From NCBI GenBank assembly GCA_963738575.1, contig CAVTWY010000003.1:62001-126000 (forward strand): a stretch of 64,000 nucleotides of DNA, read 5' to 3'. How positions within the stretch are numbered: position 1 is the first letter of the stretch; every line of letters starts with the position of its first letter. The DNA comes from CAVTWY01 sp963738575 (GTDB lineage Bacteria > Pseudomonadota > Gammaproteobacteria > Burkholderiales > Burkholderiaceae_C). The position numbers were made by a program, and so were the translations under genes. Below are positions 40,619 through 49,228 of this stretch, piece after piece. Under the pieces are notes generated by a model. The model made no database searches and was not told the DNA's origin. It was given only the letters and a program-made list of their open reading frames with translations.

Positions 40619-42112
40619 CTACTTGCTCAGCTCGCGCCCCATCAGGCGCACGCCCGCGTCGATGCGCTCGGTGGGGATGGACGAATAGCCAATGCGCATG
40701 TGCTGCTTGGGGCGCCGCGCCCCTTCAAAAAACACATCTCCCGGCTCCACCACCACCCCGTGACGGTACAAGCGTGCGGCCAGGTCGCGTGTGTCCACGT
40801 TGGGCCGGGCACTTACCCAAAGTGCCGAACCACCATGTGCCGACATGGGCGTCAAGCTGGGGGCATGGGTGGCGAGGGCGTCGCGCAGGGTTTGAGCGCG
40901 GTCGCGGTAGGCGATGTTGAGGCGGCGCACGAAGGCCTCTTGGTGGCCCCGGGCGATGAAGCTTGCGGCCACCTGCTGGTTGTTGGTGGGCACGTGGCGG
41001 ATCATCAAGCGACGCAGGGCGCGCAGCTCTTTGATCAACTCACGGGGGGCCACCACATAGCCTAAGCGCAGGCCATGCGCCAGGGTTTTTGAAAGGCTGC
41101 CCAAATAGATGACACGCGCTTGGGTGTCCAGGCTCTTCAACGCCGGCGTGGGTTGGCTGGAGAAATTGAGCTCACTTTCGTGGTCGTCCTCGATGACGAC
41201 GAAGTCGTCACGCGCCGCTCGGGCCAGCAGATCCAGGCGGCGCTGCAGCGGCATTGTCACGGTGGTGGGGCACTGGTGGCTGGGCGTCACGTACACATAG
41301 CGGCAAGGCGACAAGCCCGCGCCCACCACCAAACCTTGCTCATCCACCCGCAGCGGGTGCACATGGCGGGTGCGCAGCAAAAATGTGTTGCGGGCGTCAG
41401 GGTAGCCGGGGTTCTCGACACCCACATGCGTGCTGGACCCTACCAACAACGTGGCCAACAAAAACGTAGCCTGCTGCGCGCCTGTGGTGACCAAGATCTC
41501 ATCCCGCTCTGCCCAGATGCCGCGAGCAGGCAGCAAGCGGCGATGGATTTGCTCCACCAGCGAATCGTCATCGCGGTCGATGTGATCGGGGGCCCAACGA
41601 CGCAGCGCGCGGGCTTGCAAGGATTCCAACACGCATTCACGCCAATCGGCGGTGGGGAACAAGGTGGAATCAAACTGCCCGTAAATGAAAGGGTAGGGTT
41701 GCTGTTGCCAGTCGCTTGGTTTTTGGATGTTGCGCTGCGCCGAAGGGTGCAGCTTGAGGCGCTCGGTCCACAGCACGCTGCTGGGCAGTATGGCCTCGGC
41801 AGCCCTTTGGCGCGCGCTCAGGTAGGTGGCCTGCAACTGTTCGCTCACAAAATAGCCGCTGCGGGCGCGGGCCACGATCAAGCCTTTGTCGGCCAGCGCC
41901 TGCAGGGCAAGGGTGACGGTGGCGCGTGACATGCCCAAAATCTCGGCCAACAAGCGGCTCGACGGCAATGCCTCGCCAGGAGACAAAAACCCCTCCATCA
42001 CCGAATGCACCAGCATGTCGCGCAGTTGGCCCTGCAGTGTGCGCGACGTGCCCTCAAAGCGCTTGAACAAGCGCGGCCACATCAGCTCGCTGGTGCGGGC
42101 GTGCCGCGTCAC
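40619..42112 (-). CDS. MocR-family regulator (GntR HTH fused to aminotransferase-like domain), TauR-like
   Basis: About 497 residues. The N-terminal GntR winged helix has EALPSSRLLAEILGMSRATV (about 47-66), followed by a fold-type I aminotransferase-like domain with LVTTGAQQATFLLATLLVG, VGVENPGYPDARNTFL, YVTPSHQCPTTVTM, and the PLP Lys segment VIYLGSLSKTLAHGLRLGY. The start is GTG 42112 or ATG 42082; neither has a strong ribosome site. It is divergent from an SsuABC-type transporter operon. Two direct repeats TCTGGACTGA between them resemble the CTGGAC-core repeats reported for TauR, the MocR activator of taurine use genes, so a sulfonate or amino compound is the probable effector. Confidence 0.87.
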   Translation of the reverse strand: MTRHARTSELMWPRLFKRFEGTSRTLQGQLRDMLVHSVMEGFLSPGEALPSSRLLAEILGMSRATVTLALQALADKGLIVARARSGYFVSEQLQATYLSARQRAAEAILPSSVLWTERLKLHPSAQRNIQKPSDWQQQPYPFIYGQFDSTLFPTADWRECVLESLQARALRRWAPDHIDRDDDSLVEQIHRRLLPARGIWAERDEILVTTGAQQATFLLATLLVGSSTHVGVENPGYPDARNTFLLRTRHVHPLRVDEQGLVVGAGLSPCRYVYVTPSHQCPTTVTMPLQRRLDLLARAARDDFVVIEDDHESELNFSSQPTPALKSLDTQARVIYLGSLSKTLAHGLRLGYVVAPRELIKELRALRRLMIRHVPTNNQQVAASFIARGHQEAFVRRLNIAYRDRAQTLRDALATHAPSLTPMSAHGGSALWVSARPNVDTRDLAARLYRHGVVVEPGDVFFEGARRPKQHMRIGYSSIPTERIDAGVRLMGRELSK

Positions 42113-42191
42113 GCTGACCCATCCGGCAACGGCAGGGGTTTGCGCTCGGTGGGACGAAAAGGGCGTTGATCCAAGGGCTTACCCGTGGGTT

Positions 42192-42224
42192 TCTGGACTG
42201 ATTAATTCATGATATCTGGACTGA
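42192..42224. promoter_or_regulatory. Direct repeats TCTGGACTGA x2, MocR/TauR-type binding site
   Basis: Two identical 10-base repeats (42192-42201 and 42215-42224) are 23 bases apart, in the gap between the MocR gene and the ABC transporter. MocR regulators bind direct repeats, and the CTGGAC core matches what I recall for TauR sites. The second copy ends 33 bases before the first permease ATG. Confidence 0.7.
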
Positions 42225-42257
42225 ACCGCGTGGGGCCACAAACCGTATGATTTTGCG

Positions 42258-43040
42258 ATGCAACCTGCCCGTGAATCCGCGCGCTTGTGGACTGGCGCCG
42301 CCACCGTGGTGGCGCTGCTGGGCTTTTGGCTGATCGGCTCCAAAGTTGGGTTCATCGGCTCGCAGTCGTTCCCCAGCCCCGAGCAGTTTGGGGCCGCAGC
42401 CAAGCAGTTGTTGTGGGGCGAAGGGTTTGCCGACGGGCGCATTCATGAGCATGTGCTGCAAAGCATCAAGCTCATCTTGCTTGGGTTTTTTGCAGCCACC
42501 GCCGTGGGTGTTCCGTTGGGGCTGTGGATGGGTTGGAGCCGCCGTGCAGAGGCGTTGGTTAACCCCATCTTTTTGTTGATTCGCCCCATCCCAGCGCTGG
42601 CTTGGATTCCGCTGGCCATCGTGTGGTTGGGCCTGGGTGATGCTGCCAAGGTGATGATCCTGTGGTTTGCGGCCTTTGTGCCTTCGGTGATCAACAGCTT
42701 TACCGGCGTGCGCAACATCGAGCGCCCCATCATCGAAGCCAGCCGCATGCTGGGCGTGCGTGGTTGGTCGTTGATCAAAGACGTGATCGTGCCCGGTGCG
42801 TTGCCTTCTATCTTCACGGGGCTTCGCCTTTCACTGCAAGGTTGTTTGACGGCGCTGGTGGCGGCCGAGCTGTTGGGCGCGCTGCTGGGCATGGGCAAGG
42901 TGCTGTACCAAGCGGGGCTGGACATTTACCCCGCGATGATTTTGGCGGGCATGGTGACGGTGGCGGTGGTGGGTTTTGCGCTTACGGCTGTGCTGGACTT
43001 TATCGAGCGCCGCTCGATGCCGTGGCGCACGCAGCACTGA
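42258..43040 (+). CDS. ABC transporter permease 1 (SsuC/TauC family)
   Basis: A 260-residue inner-membrane permease with about six helices and the binding-protein-dependent transport motif EASRMLGVRGWSLIKDVIVPGALPS (split here around 158-182), followed by the EAA-type loop and GLRLSLQGCLTALVAAELLG. The family moves nitrate, sulfonates, taurine or pyrimidines. It is first in the operon facing the MocR regulator. A second, different permease follows 9 bases later, so the membrane channel is probably a heterodimer rather than the usual SsuC homodimer. Confidence 0.9.
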   Translation: MQPARESARLWTGAATVVALLGFWLIGSKVGFIGSQSFPSPEQFGAAAKQLLWGEGFADGRIHEHVLQSIKLILLGFFAATAVGVPLGLWMGWSRRAEALVNPIFLLIRPIPALAWIPLAIVWLGLGDAAKVMILWFAAFVPSVINSFTGVRNIERPIIEASRMLGVRGWSLIKDVIVPGALPSIFTGLRLSLQGCLTALVAAELLGALLGMGKVLYQAGLDIYPAMILAGMVTVAVVGFALTAVLDFIERRSMPWRTQH

Positions 43041-43049
43041 CCGGCACCC

Positions 43050-43829
43050 ATGGGCGACAAACTCGAACGCAATCAACTGGTGGTGCTGTCCATCACCGGG
43101 CTGATGGTGTTCTTTGGGATTTGGACGTTTGCGGCCTGGGTTGAGCTGGCCCCGCGCAAGTTTTTGCCGCTGCCTTGGGAGGTGGTGCAGCGTGGCTGGG
43201 CGCTGACGAGCAAGACGTTTTCGGGCCAGACGCTGCAGGGCCACCTGGCGGCCAGCCTGGAGCGCTACCTGTTGGGGTTTTTGCTGGCTGCTGCGGTGGG
43301 CGTGCCCCTGGGGCTGTTGATGGGTTGGTACCGCTGGTTGGACAACATCGTCACGCCGCTGTTTGACAGCTTGCGCTTCATCGCACCCATTGCCTGGGTG
43401 CCGTTTGCGGCGCTTTGGTTTGGCACCGGTATTGGTGGGCCGATGATGATTATTTTTGCCGGGGCGTTTCCGCCGTGCTTGATCAATGCGTACCGCGGCG
43501 CGCGCTTTGTCGATAAAAAATACATCGAGGCTGCGCAGGTGTATGGCGCCTCGGGACTGCGGATTGTCAAGGAGGTGCTGTTGCCAGCGTCGCTGCCTTC
43601 CATCATCGCGGGCTTGCGCATCAGCGCAGGTGCCGGTTGGCAGAGCCTGATTGGCGCCGAGTTGATTGCAGCCAACAGCGGCATTGGTTTGATGATGGTG
43701 CGTGGGCAGGGTGCGCTCGACACGTCCATCGTGATGGTGGGCATGATTGCAGTGGGCATCATTGGCATGCTCATTGACGTGGCACTGCGTGGTGTTGAAG
43801 CAGCGGTGAACCGCAAACGAGGGCAATAG
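43050..43829 (+). CDS. ABC transporter permease 2 (SsuC/TauC family)
   Basis: A 259-residue permease paralogous to the preceding one. It has similar helix spacing and the coupling loop EAAQVYGASGLRIVKEVLLP with SLPSIIAGLRISAGAGWQSLIGAEL. It starts 9 bases after permease 1 and ends 6 bases before the ATPase gene. Two distinct SsuC-like permeases in one operon are also seen in some nitrate/sulfonate/hydroxymethylpyrimidine-type systems. Confidence 0.9.
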   Translation: MGDKLERNQLVVLSITGLMVFFGIWTFAAWVELAPRKFLPLPWEVVQRGWALTSKTFSGQTLQGHLAASLERYLLGFLLAAAVGVPLGLLMGWYRWLDNIVTPLFDSLRFIAPIAWVPFAALWFGTGIGGPMMIIFAGAFPPCLINAYRGARFVDKKYIEAAQVYGASGLRIVKEVLLPASLPSIIAGLRISAGAGWQSLIGAELIAANSGIGLMMVRGQGALDTSIVMVGMIAVGIIGMLIDVALRGVEAAVNRKRGQ

Positions 43830-43835
43830 AGACTC

Positions 43836-44633
43836 ATGGCCAACATCGTGCTGGACAACGTGTCGCGCAGTTTTGTGCGCGATGGCAAATCATTCTTGGC
43901 GCTCGACCAGGTGAGCTTTGTCTGCAACGAGCACGAGTTTGTGGCTGTGGTGGGCCCCTCGGGCTGCGGCAAAACCACCTGCATGCGCATGGCGGCGGGG
44001 CTGGAGTTCCCAAGTTCAGGCAGCGTGACGGTGGGTGGCAAGGTGGTGAAAGAGCCCGGCCCCGACCGCGCCGTGGTGTTTCAGGCTTTTGCGCTCTTCC
44101 CCTGGAAGACAGTGCAAGAAAACATTCAGTTTGGCCTTCGGTCCCTCGGAGTGCCCAAAGACGAAGCCGCTGATCGCATCGCCAAGAACTTGAAGCTGAT
44201 GAACTTGGAAGGGTACGAGTCGGCCTACCCGCACCAGTTGTCGGGTGGCATGCAACAGCGGGTGGCGATTGCGCGCGCCTACGTGCTCAACCCCGACGTG
44301 CTGCTGATGGACGAGCCCTTTGGTGCGCTCGACGCCCAAACCCGCACCGTGATGCAAGAAGAGCTGCTGCGCGTGGGCCGCGCCAACCCACGCACGGTGA
44401 TGTTCATCACCCACGCCGTGGACGAAGCCGTGTACCTGGCCGACCGCGTGGTGGTGATGACGCGCCGCCCTGGCCGCATCAAAGAAATCATCGACATCAA
44501 ACCCGTGCGCGAGGCCGAAGGCTGGCTGCGTCACGAACGCATCGAAGACGTGATGGACTTGGAGTCATTTGTGCAACTTCGAACCAAGATCTGGCGGTTG
44601 CTGCGCGAGCAGCATGAGCCAGGCGATCACTGA
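43836..44633 (+). CDS. ABC transporter ATPase (SsuB/TauB family)
   Basis: A 265-residue ATPase energising the two permeases. Walker A is GPSGCGKTT at 40-48, the Q-loop lies in VFQAFALFPWKTVQEN, the signature is LSGGMQQRVAIARAY and Walker B VLLMDEPFGALDAQT, followed by the switch His in MFITHAVDEAVYLADR. The C-terminal ends with a short extension (WRLLREQHEPGDH). The gene lies 6 bases after permease 2, so the operon is tightly packed. Confidence 0.95.
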   Translation: MANIVLDNVSRSFVRDGKSFLALDQVSFVCNEHEFVAVVGPSGCGKTTCMRMAAGLEFPSSGSVTVGGKVVKEPGPDRAVVFQAFALFPWKTVQENIQFGLRSLGVPKDEAADRIAKNLKLMNLEGYESAYPHQLSGGMQQRVAIARAYVLNPDVLLMDEPFGALDAQTRTVMQEELLRVGRANPRTVMFITHAVDEAVYLADRVVVMTRRPGRIKEIIDIKPVREAEGWLRHERIEDVMDLESFVQLRTKIWRLLREQHEPGDH

Positions 44634-44683
44634 TACCACGCCCTTTGTGCGTGGCAACCCCTTTACCCACTGGAGATAACCTG

Positions 44684-45733
44684 ATGAAAAGCTTGATTCG
44701 CAAAACGGCGGCCCTCACTTTGATGGCGCTGGCAGCTGCCACCTCGATGGCGCAAGACCTGAAAGAAGTTCGCATCAGCTCGCAGCCTGCGCTGCTGGGT
44801 TCGGTGCCGTTTTTAGTCGCCGAGGAAAAAGGCTGGTGGAAAGAGGTGGGCCTGAAAGTCACCATCACCAACTTCCCTGCCGGTGCGCCACAAATTGCCG
44901 CCAGCAAGAGCTGGGACGTGGGCTACACCGGCGGTGTGCCCGCCGTGCTGGGTGCGGTTCGCTTTGGCCTGCACACGGTGGCTTTCAGCGACGACCAATC
45001 GGCCACCAACGCACTGTACGTGCGCGGACCCAACGCCGACGCGCTCATCAAGACGCCTGCGTCGATGAAGGGCAGCACGGTGTTCCTCACCGGCAACTCC
45101 ACCGTCGACTTGGCAGCGCGCGTTTGCATGCAAAAGTTTGGCCTGGCCAAGGGTGATGTGACAGTGCGCTCGATGGGCCAAGCCGAGATCATCGCCGCGA
45201 TGAGCTCGGGCAACGCCGACGTGGGCGGTCTGTGGGCCCCCAACACCTACACCGTGGAAGAAAAAGCCGGTGCCAAGCTGCTGTGCTCGGCCAAAGACGC
45301 TGGCGTGATGGTGCCCGGCAACCTGGTGGTGCGATCGGAGTGGGCCAAAGAAAATCCACAACTGGTGGCGCGCTTCTTGGCCGTTTACCTGCGCGCCCAG
45401 CGCTTCTTGAAAGATGATCGCAAAGCAGCGCTGGCCATGATGAAGAAGCACTACGACACGGGTGGTGTGGTGATCTCCGAAGCAGCGATGAACAAAGAGT
45501 TTGACATTCGCCCCACGTTTGACTTGGCCGGGCAACTTGCCATGTTCAACCGCAGTGCGCAGCCATCACGCGGCGATGCCACGATGAACACCATTGCGGC
45601 TTTCATGAAAGAAGTGGGCTCGCTGCGTGCCGACGAGGCACTGCCTGACCCCAAGGTCTACGTCACTGACGAGTACCTGAAGCTGATCGACCGCGATCCG
45701 AAGCTCAAGGCGTTTGCCACGAGCCTGAAGTAA
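44684..45733 (+). CDS. ABC transporter substrate-binding protein (NMT1/SsuA-like)
   Basis: A 349-residue periplasmic protein. Residues 1-24 form a signal peptide ending ATSMAQ before DLKEVRIS. The mature part is of the NMT1/SsuA/TauA type: LLGSVPFLVAEEKGWWKEVG, VTITNFPAGAPQIAASKSWD, DVGYTGGVPAVLGAVRFG and later NADVGGLWAPNTYTVEE. ATG 44684 follows GGAGA, and a longer in-frame start lies in the spacer. It closes the ABC operon. A GC-rich hairpin about 55 bases after the stop may end or trim the transcript before the catabolic genes. Confidence 0.9.
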   Translation: MKSLIRKTAALTLMALAAATSMAQDLKEVRISSQPALLGSVPFLVAEEKGWWKEVGLKVTITNFPAGAPQIAASKSWDVGYTGGVPAVLGAVRFGLHTVAFSDDQSATNALYVRGPNADALIKTPASMKGSTVFLTGNSTVDLAARVCMQKFGLAKGDVTVRSMGQAEIIAAMSSGNADVGGLWAPNTYTVEEKAGAKLLCSAKDAGVMVPGNLVVRSEWAKENPQLVARFLAVYLRAQRFLKDDRKAALAMMKKHYDTGGVVISEAAMNKEFDIRPTFDLAGQLAMFNRSAQPSRGDATMNTIAAFMKEVGSLRADEALPDPKVYVTDEYLKLIDRDPKLKAFATSLK

Positions 45734-45787
45734 CGCGCTGCGAGGCACCGAGCGCCTTACGCGTTATTGAACGCTGCGCTGCGTTTT

Positions 45788-45808
45788 GCCCCGGGCTGGC
45801 CCCGGGGC
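45788..45808 (+). terminator. GC-rich 8-bp hairpin between the ABC operon and the dehydrogenase gene
   Basis: GCCCCGGG (45788-45795) and CCCGGGGC (45801-45808) pair perfectly around CTGGC. The hairpin lies 55 bases after the binding-protein stop and 43 bases before the next start codon. No T-run follows, so it may be a weak terminator or an mRNA-stabilising element that separates transporter and enzyme expression. Confidence 0.4.
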
Positions 45809-45850
45809 GAACCTGCGGCGTTCCCCTTGTTTCATTGAAAGAGGCTCCCC

Positions 45851-47170
45851 ATGGCCATCACTTACCTTAAAAAAGCCAACCCGCCCCAGCAAGCCATCGA
45901 CACGGCCACCACCGAAACCGTGCGCAACATGCTCTCGGCCATGCAAAGTGGCGGCGAAGAAGCCGTGCGCCGTTATGCACGCGACCTGGACGGCTACACC
46001 GGTGACATCGTTTTGGGCCCTGCTCACTTTGCGGCGGCCGAAAGGGCGCTTTCACCCGGCATCAAAGAAGACATTCGTTTTGCGCGCGACCGCGTGCAAG
46101 ACTTTGCGCAGCGCCAGCGTGCGTCGATGCACGAGTTTCAGGCCGAGCTGATGCCAGGCCTGGTGGCCGGGCAACGGCTGATCCCCTGCAACACGGCTGG
46201 TTGTTATGTGCCCGGTGGCCGCTACGCCCATGCGGCCAGTGCCATCATGAGCGTGACAACGGCCAATGTGGCCGGCGTCAAGCACATCGTTGCCACGTCA
46301 CCTGCCACCAAGGACCACGGCGTTCACCCTGGCATCCTGTACGCCATGCAACTGTGCGGCGCCCACACGGTGCTGGCCTTGGGTGGTGTGCAGGCGATCG
46401 CGGCCTTGGCTTACGGCACCTTCACCGGCCACGAGGCCGACATCATTGTGGGCCCCGGCAACCGTTTTGTGGCCGAGGCCAAGCGCATGCTGTTTGGCCG
46501 CGTGGGCATTGACGTGGTGGCCGGTCCGACTGAATCGGCGGTGATTGCCGATGCCAGCGCCGACCCCGCCGTGGTGGCTGCTGACTTGATCGGCCAAGCC
46601 GAACACGGCCCCGATTCACCTGTTTGGTTGTTCACCACGTCGCGCGCAGTGGGCGAGGCTGTCTTGGCGCAGATACCCGGCGTGATCGCTGCCTTGCCTG
46701 ACCTGGCACGCCAAGCAGCCACCGCAGCCTGGCGCGACTACGGCGAGGTGGTGCTTTGCGACACACGAGACGAAATCGTGACGGTGAGTGACAAGTACGC
46801 CAGCGAACACCTGCAAGTGTTGGCCGACGACTTGGACTGGTGGCTGCACAACCTCACCAACTACGGCTCGCTGTTTTTGGGCGAAGAAACCACGGTGGCC
46901 TACGGCGACAAGTGCAGCGGCCCCAACCACATCTTGCCGACCAAGGGCGCGGCGCGCTACACGGGTGGCTTGTCGGTGGGCAAGTTCATCAAGACGGTGA
47001 CGTGGCAGCGCTTGACGCGTGATGCCTCGCGCACTGTGGGCCAGGTGGCGGCCCGCATCTCGCGGCTTGAAGGCATGGAAGGCCATGCCCGCACCGGCGA
47101 CGTGCGCTTGCACAAGTACTTTCCCGAGGAGACTTTTGACTTGGGGACGTTGGACGGGCACCGAAGCTGA
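45851..47170 (+). CDS. HisD-family dehydrogenase, sulfopropanediol 3-dehydrogenase (HpsN)-like
   Basis: A 439-residue NAD-dependent dehydrogenase of the histidinol dehydrogenase superfamily. Family zinc-site segments are AGCYVPGGRYAHAASAIMSV, QAEHGPDSPVW, SDKYASEHLQVLADDLDWWL and EGMEGHA. Long stretches such as VAEAKRMLFGRVGIDVVAGPTES and the NYGSLFLGEETTVAYGDKCSG to HILPT region (each split for length) recall HpsN, which oxidises 2,3-dihydroxypropane-1-sulfonate to sulfolactate, more than histidine-biosynthetic HisD. Context supports catabolism: an SsuABC-type importer with TauR-like sites lies upstream, and an aminotransferase, an SDR and a zinc ADH follow. No his genes are near. Other beta-amino or beta-hydroxy polyols remain possible substrates. 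Confidence 0.8.
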   Translation: MAITYLKKANPPQQAIDTATTETVRNMLSAMQSGGEEAVRRYARDLDGYTGDIVLGPAHFAAAERALSPGIKEDIRFARDRVQDFAQRQRASMHEFQAELMPGLVAGQRLIPCNTAGCYVPGGRYAHAASAIMSVTTANVAGVKHIVATSPATKDHGVHPGILYAMQLCGAHTVLALGGVQAIAALAYGTFTGHEADIIVGPGNRFVAEAKRMLFGRVGIDVVAGPTESAVIADASADPAVVAADLIGQAEHGPDSPVWLFTTSRAVGEAVLAQIPGVIAALPDLARQAATAAWRDYGEVVLCDTRDEIVTVSDKYASEHLQVLADDLDWWLHNLTNYGSLFLGEETTVAYGDKCSGPNHILPTKGAARYTGGLSVGKFIKTVTWQRLTRDASRTVGQVAARISRLEGMEGHARTGDVRLHKYFPEETFDLGTLDGHRS

Positions 47171-47205
47171 GAACACAGCGACACCTTGCCACACCACTCT
47201 GCAAC

Positions 47206-48411
47206 ATGACAACCCAGCGCATCGACATCGACCTGACCAATCAAGAGCCCATCCCGCAAGCCGGGGTGGACGCTGCGCTGGCCTTGATGGCGAGTGGCAA
47301 GTTGCACCGCTATGGTGAAACGGGTGGCAAACCCAGCGAGGTGTCGGCACTTGAGGCTGAGTTTGCGCTTGAGATGGGCGCGCGCTACTGCGTGGCCATG
47401 AACTCGTGCGGGTCGACGATGTTTGTTGCGCTCAAGGCTGCGGGGGTGAAACCGGGTGATGCAGTGATGTCCAACTGCTTCACGCTGGCACCCGTGCCGG
47501 GCGCCATCGCGCATGCGGGGGCACGGCCGGTGTTGGTGGACGTGACCGAAGATTTCACCATCGACCTGGACGACCTGGCGCACAAGGCAGCCACCAGTGG
47601 TGCCAAAACGCTGCTGCTGTCGCACATGCGCGGCCATATTGGTGACATGCAATCCTTGATCGCGCTGTGCCAGCAACACGGCGTGCAACTGATTGAAGAC
47701 TGCGCCCACACGATGGGGGCCGCGTGGGCCGGCAAGGCCACGGGCACTTGGGGCCGCGCGGGGTGCTTCAGCTTGCAAAGCTACAAACACGCCAACGCAG
47801 GCGAGGGTGGTTTGTTGATCACCGACGACGACGACGTGGCGGCGCAGGCCATTTTGTTTTCGGGCAGCTACATGCTCTACGGCACACACGTGGTGCGCCC
47901 AGCCGACGCGGTGTTTGAGCGCTGGAAGTACACCACCCCAAACTTCAGCCTGCGCATGAGCAACTTGGCGGCTGCCGTGGTGCGGCCGCAGTTGGGTGCC
48001 GCTTTGGCCGAGCGCTGCACGCGCTGGAATGAGCGTTATGCATGGATGGCGGCTGCCTTGTCAGGCGTGGCGCACCTGCACTTGCCGCAGCGCCCGCCAC
48101 AAGAGCAATTTGTGGCAAGCTCGCTGCAGTTTTCGCTGGTGGAAGTGGCGCGCCCCCAGCTGGTGGCGTTTATTCAAGCGTGCTCGCAGCGTGGTGTGCA
48201 CATCAAATGGTTTGGTGCCGATGAGCCCATGGGATTTACCAGCGCCTGGACGCACTGGCGTTACTTTGGCGAGCCGCAATCGTTGCGCAACGCCGAGCGT
48301 GTGTTGGCGGGCTTGTGCGACATGCGGCTGCCCTTGGTGTTGACGCAGGCTGACTGCAACGCCATGGCGGCCATCATCAAAGACGAACTCAAGCGGGTGA
48401 TGGCGGCATGA
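47206..48411 (+). CDS. DegT/DnrJ/EryC1/StrS-family aminotransferase
   Basis: A 401-residue PLP enzyme. The PLP Lys lies in CFSLQSYKHANAGEGGLLIT (near residue 191), so it should be a true aminotransferase rather than one of the Lys-lacking dehydratases of the family. Other marks are AMNSCGSTMFVALKAAG, HAGARPVLVDVTEDF, and LIEDCAHTMGAAWAG. The family normally builds amino sugars, but here it sits in a catabolic-looking operon with an HpsN-like dehydrogenase, an SDR and a zinc ADH. It may therefore deaminate an imported amino-polyol or amino-sulfonate. It starts 35 bases after the dehydrogenase and overlaps the SDR gene by four bases. Confidence 0.85.
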   Translation: MTTQRIDIDLTNQEPIPQAGVDAALALMASGKLHRYGETGGKPSEVSALEAEFALEMGARYCVAMNSCGSTMFVALKAAGVKPGDAVMSNCFTLAPVPGAIAHAGARPVLVDVTEDFTIDLDDLAHKAATSGAKTLLLSHMRGHIGDMQSLIALCQQHGVQLIEDCAHTMGAAWAGKATGTWGRAGCFSLQSYKHANAGEGGLLITDDDDVAAQAILFSGSYMLYGTHVVRPADAVFERWKYTTPNFSLRMSNLAAAVVRPQLGAALAERCTRWNERYAWMAAALSGVAHLHLPQRPPQEQFVASSLQFSLVEVARPQLVAFIQACSQRGVHIKWFGADEPMGFTSAWTHWRYFGEPQSLRNAERVLAGLCDMRLPLVLTQADCNAMAAIIKDELKRVMAA

Positions 48412-49193
48412 CGACTCCTTTGTTGCCAAGCGTTAACGCGTTGTTTGGCCTGACAGGCCGTGTGGCGCTGGTCACTGGGGGCGGGTCGGGCATTGGGTTG
48501 GCCATGGCGCAGGCGCTGGCCGGGGCGGGGGCCGCCGTGGTGCTGTGTGGCCGCCGCGAAAGCATGTTGCATGAGGCCTGCCAGGCGTTGCAGGGGGCGG
48601 GTGCCAAAGCCGCCTTCGTGGCCGCTGACGTGGCGGTGCGGGCCGGCCTGGTTGACTTGGCGAAGGCCAGTGCCAAACCCTTTGGCGCCCCCGACATCGT
48701 GGTCCACGCGGCAGGCATGAACCGCCGCCAACCGTGGGACGCGGTGGATGACGCGGCTTGGGATGAACAAATTGACGTGATGCTGGCCACACCGTTTTTC
48801 TTGTCGCGCGCGCTGGTGCCCGCGATGGCCGAGCGCGGCTGGGGCCGCATCATCGCCATCGGGTCGCTGCAATCCACGCGTGCTTTTGCCAACAGTGTGC
48901 CTTACGGCGCAGCCAAAGGCGGCGTGGTGCAACTGGTGCGGGGCATGGCGCAGGCTTGGTCGGGGCAGGGCATCACCGCCAACGCCATTGCGCCGGGATT
49001 CTTCCCCACGGCGCTGACGGGCGCGGTGTTTGAAGATGCCGCGCGCTTGGCAGAAATCCGCAACCAAACGGCCGTGGGCCGCACAGGCGAGTTGGCTGAT
49101 CTCCAGGGTGCCACCCTGTTTTTGGCCAGTGACGCGTCAGCGTATGTCACAGGGCAGACACTTTACGTCGACGGCGGCTTTACGGCCAAATAA
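48408..49193 (+). CDS. Short-chain dehydrogenase/reductase (SDR)
   Basis: A 261-residue classical SDR. The cofactor motif is TGGGSGIG at 23-30, the NNAG-equivalent reads HAAGMNRR, the catalytic Ser is in IAIGSLQSTRAF (near 152) and the Tyr/Lys pair is in NSVPYGAAKGGVV (near 166/170). An ARG/GRRES turn after the second strand (CGRRES) suggests NADP(H) preference. The gene overlaps the aminotransferase stop by four bases and precedes the zinc ADH by 35. With the HpsN-like enzyme it resembles the HpsN/O/P trio, in which two dehydrogenases interconvert enantiomers; that comparison is inference. Confidence 0.9.
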   Translation: MTTPLLPSVNALFGLTGRVALVTGGGSGIGLAMAQALAGAGAAVVLCGRRESMLHEACQALQGAGAKAAFVAADVAVRAGLVDLAKASAKPFGAPDIVVHAAGMNRRQPWDAVDDAAWDEQIDVMLATPFFLSRALVPAMAERGWGRIIAIGSLQSTRAFANSVPYGAAKGGVVQLVRGMAQAWSGQGITANAIAPGFFPTALTGAVFEDAARLAEIRNQTAVGRTGELADLQGATLFLASDASAYVTGQTLYVDGGFTAK

Positions 49194-49228
49194 CCAATCG
49201 AACCCCTTGAACCATTGAAGAGACGGCC

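Noticed and set aside
45851..47170. Histidine biosynthesis hisD
   Set aside because: No other his genes nearby, and position and sequence style favour the catabolic HpsN-like branch.
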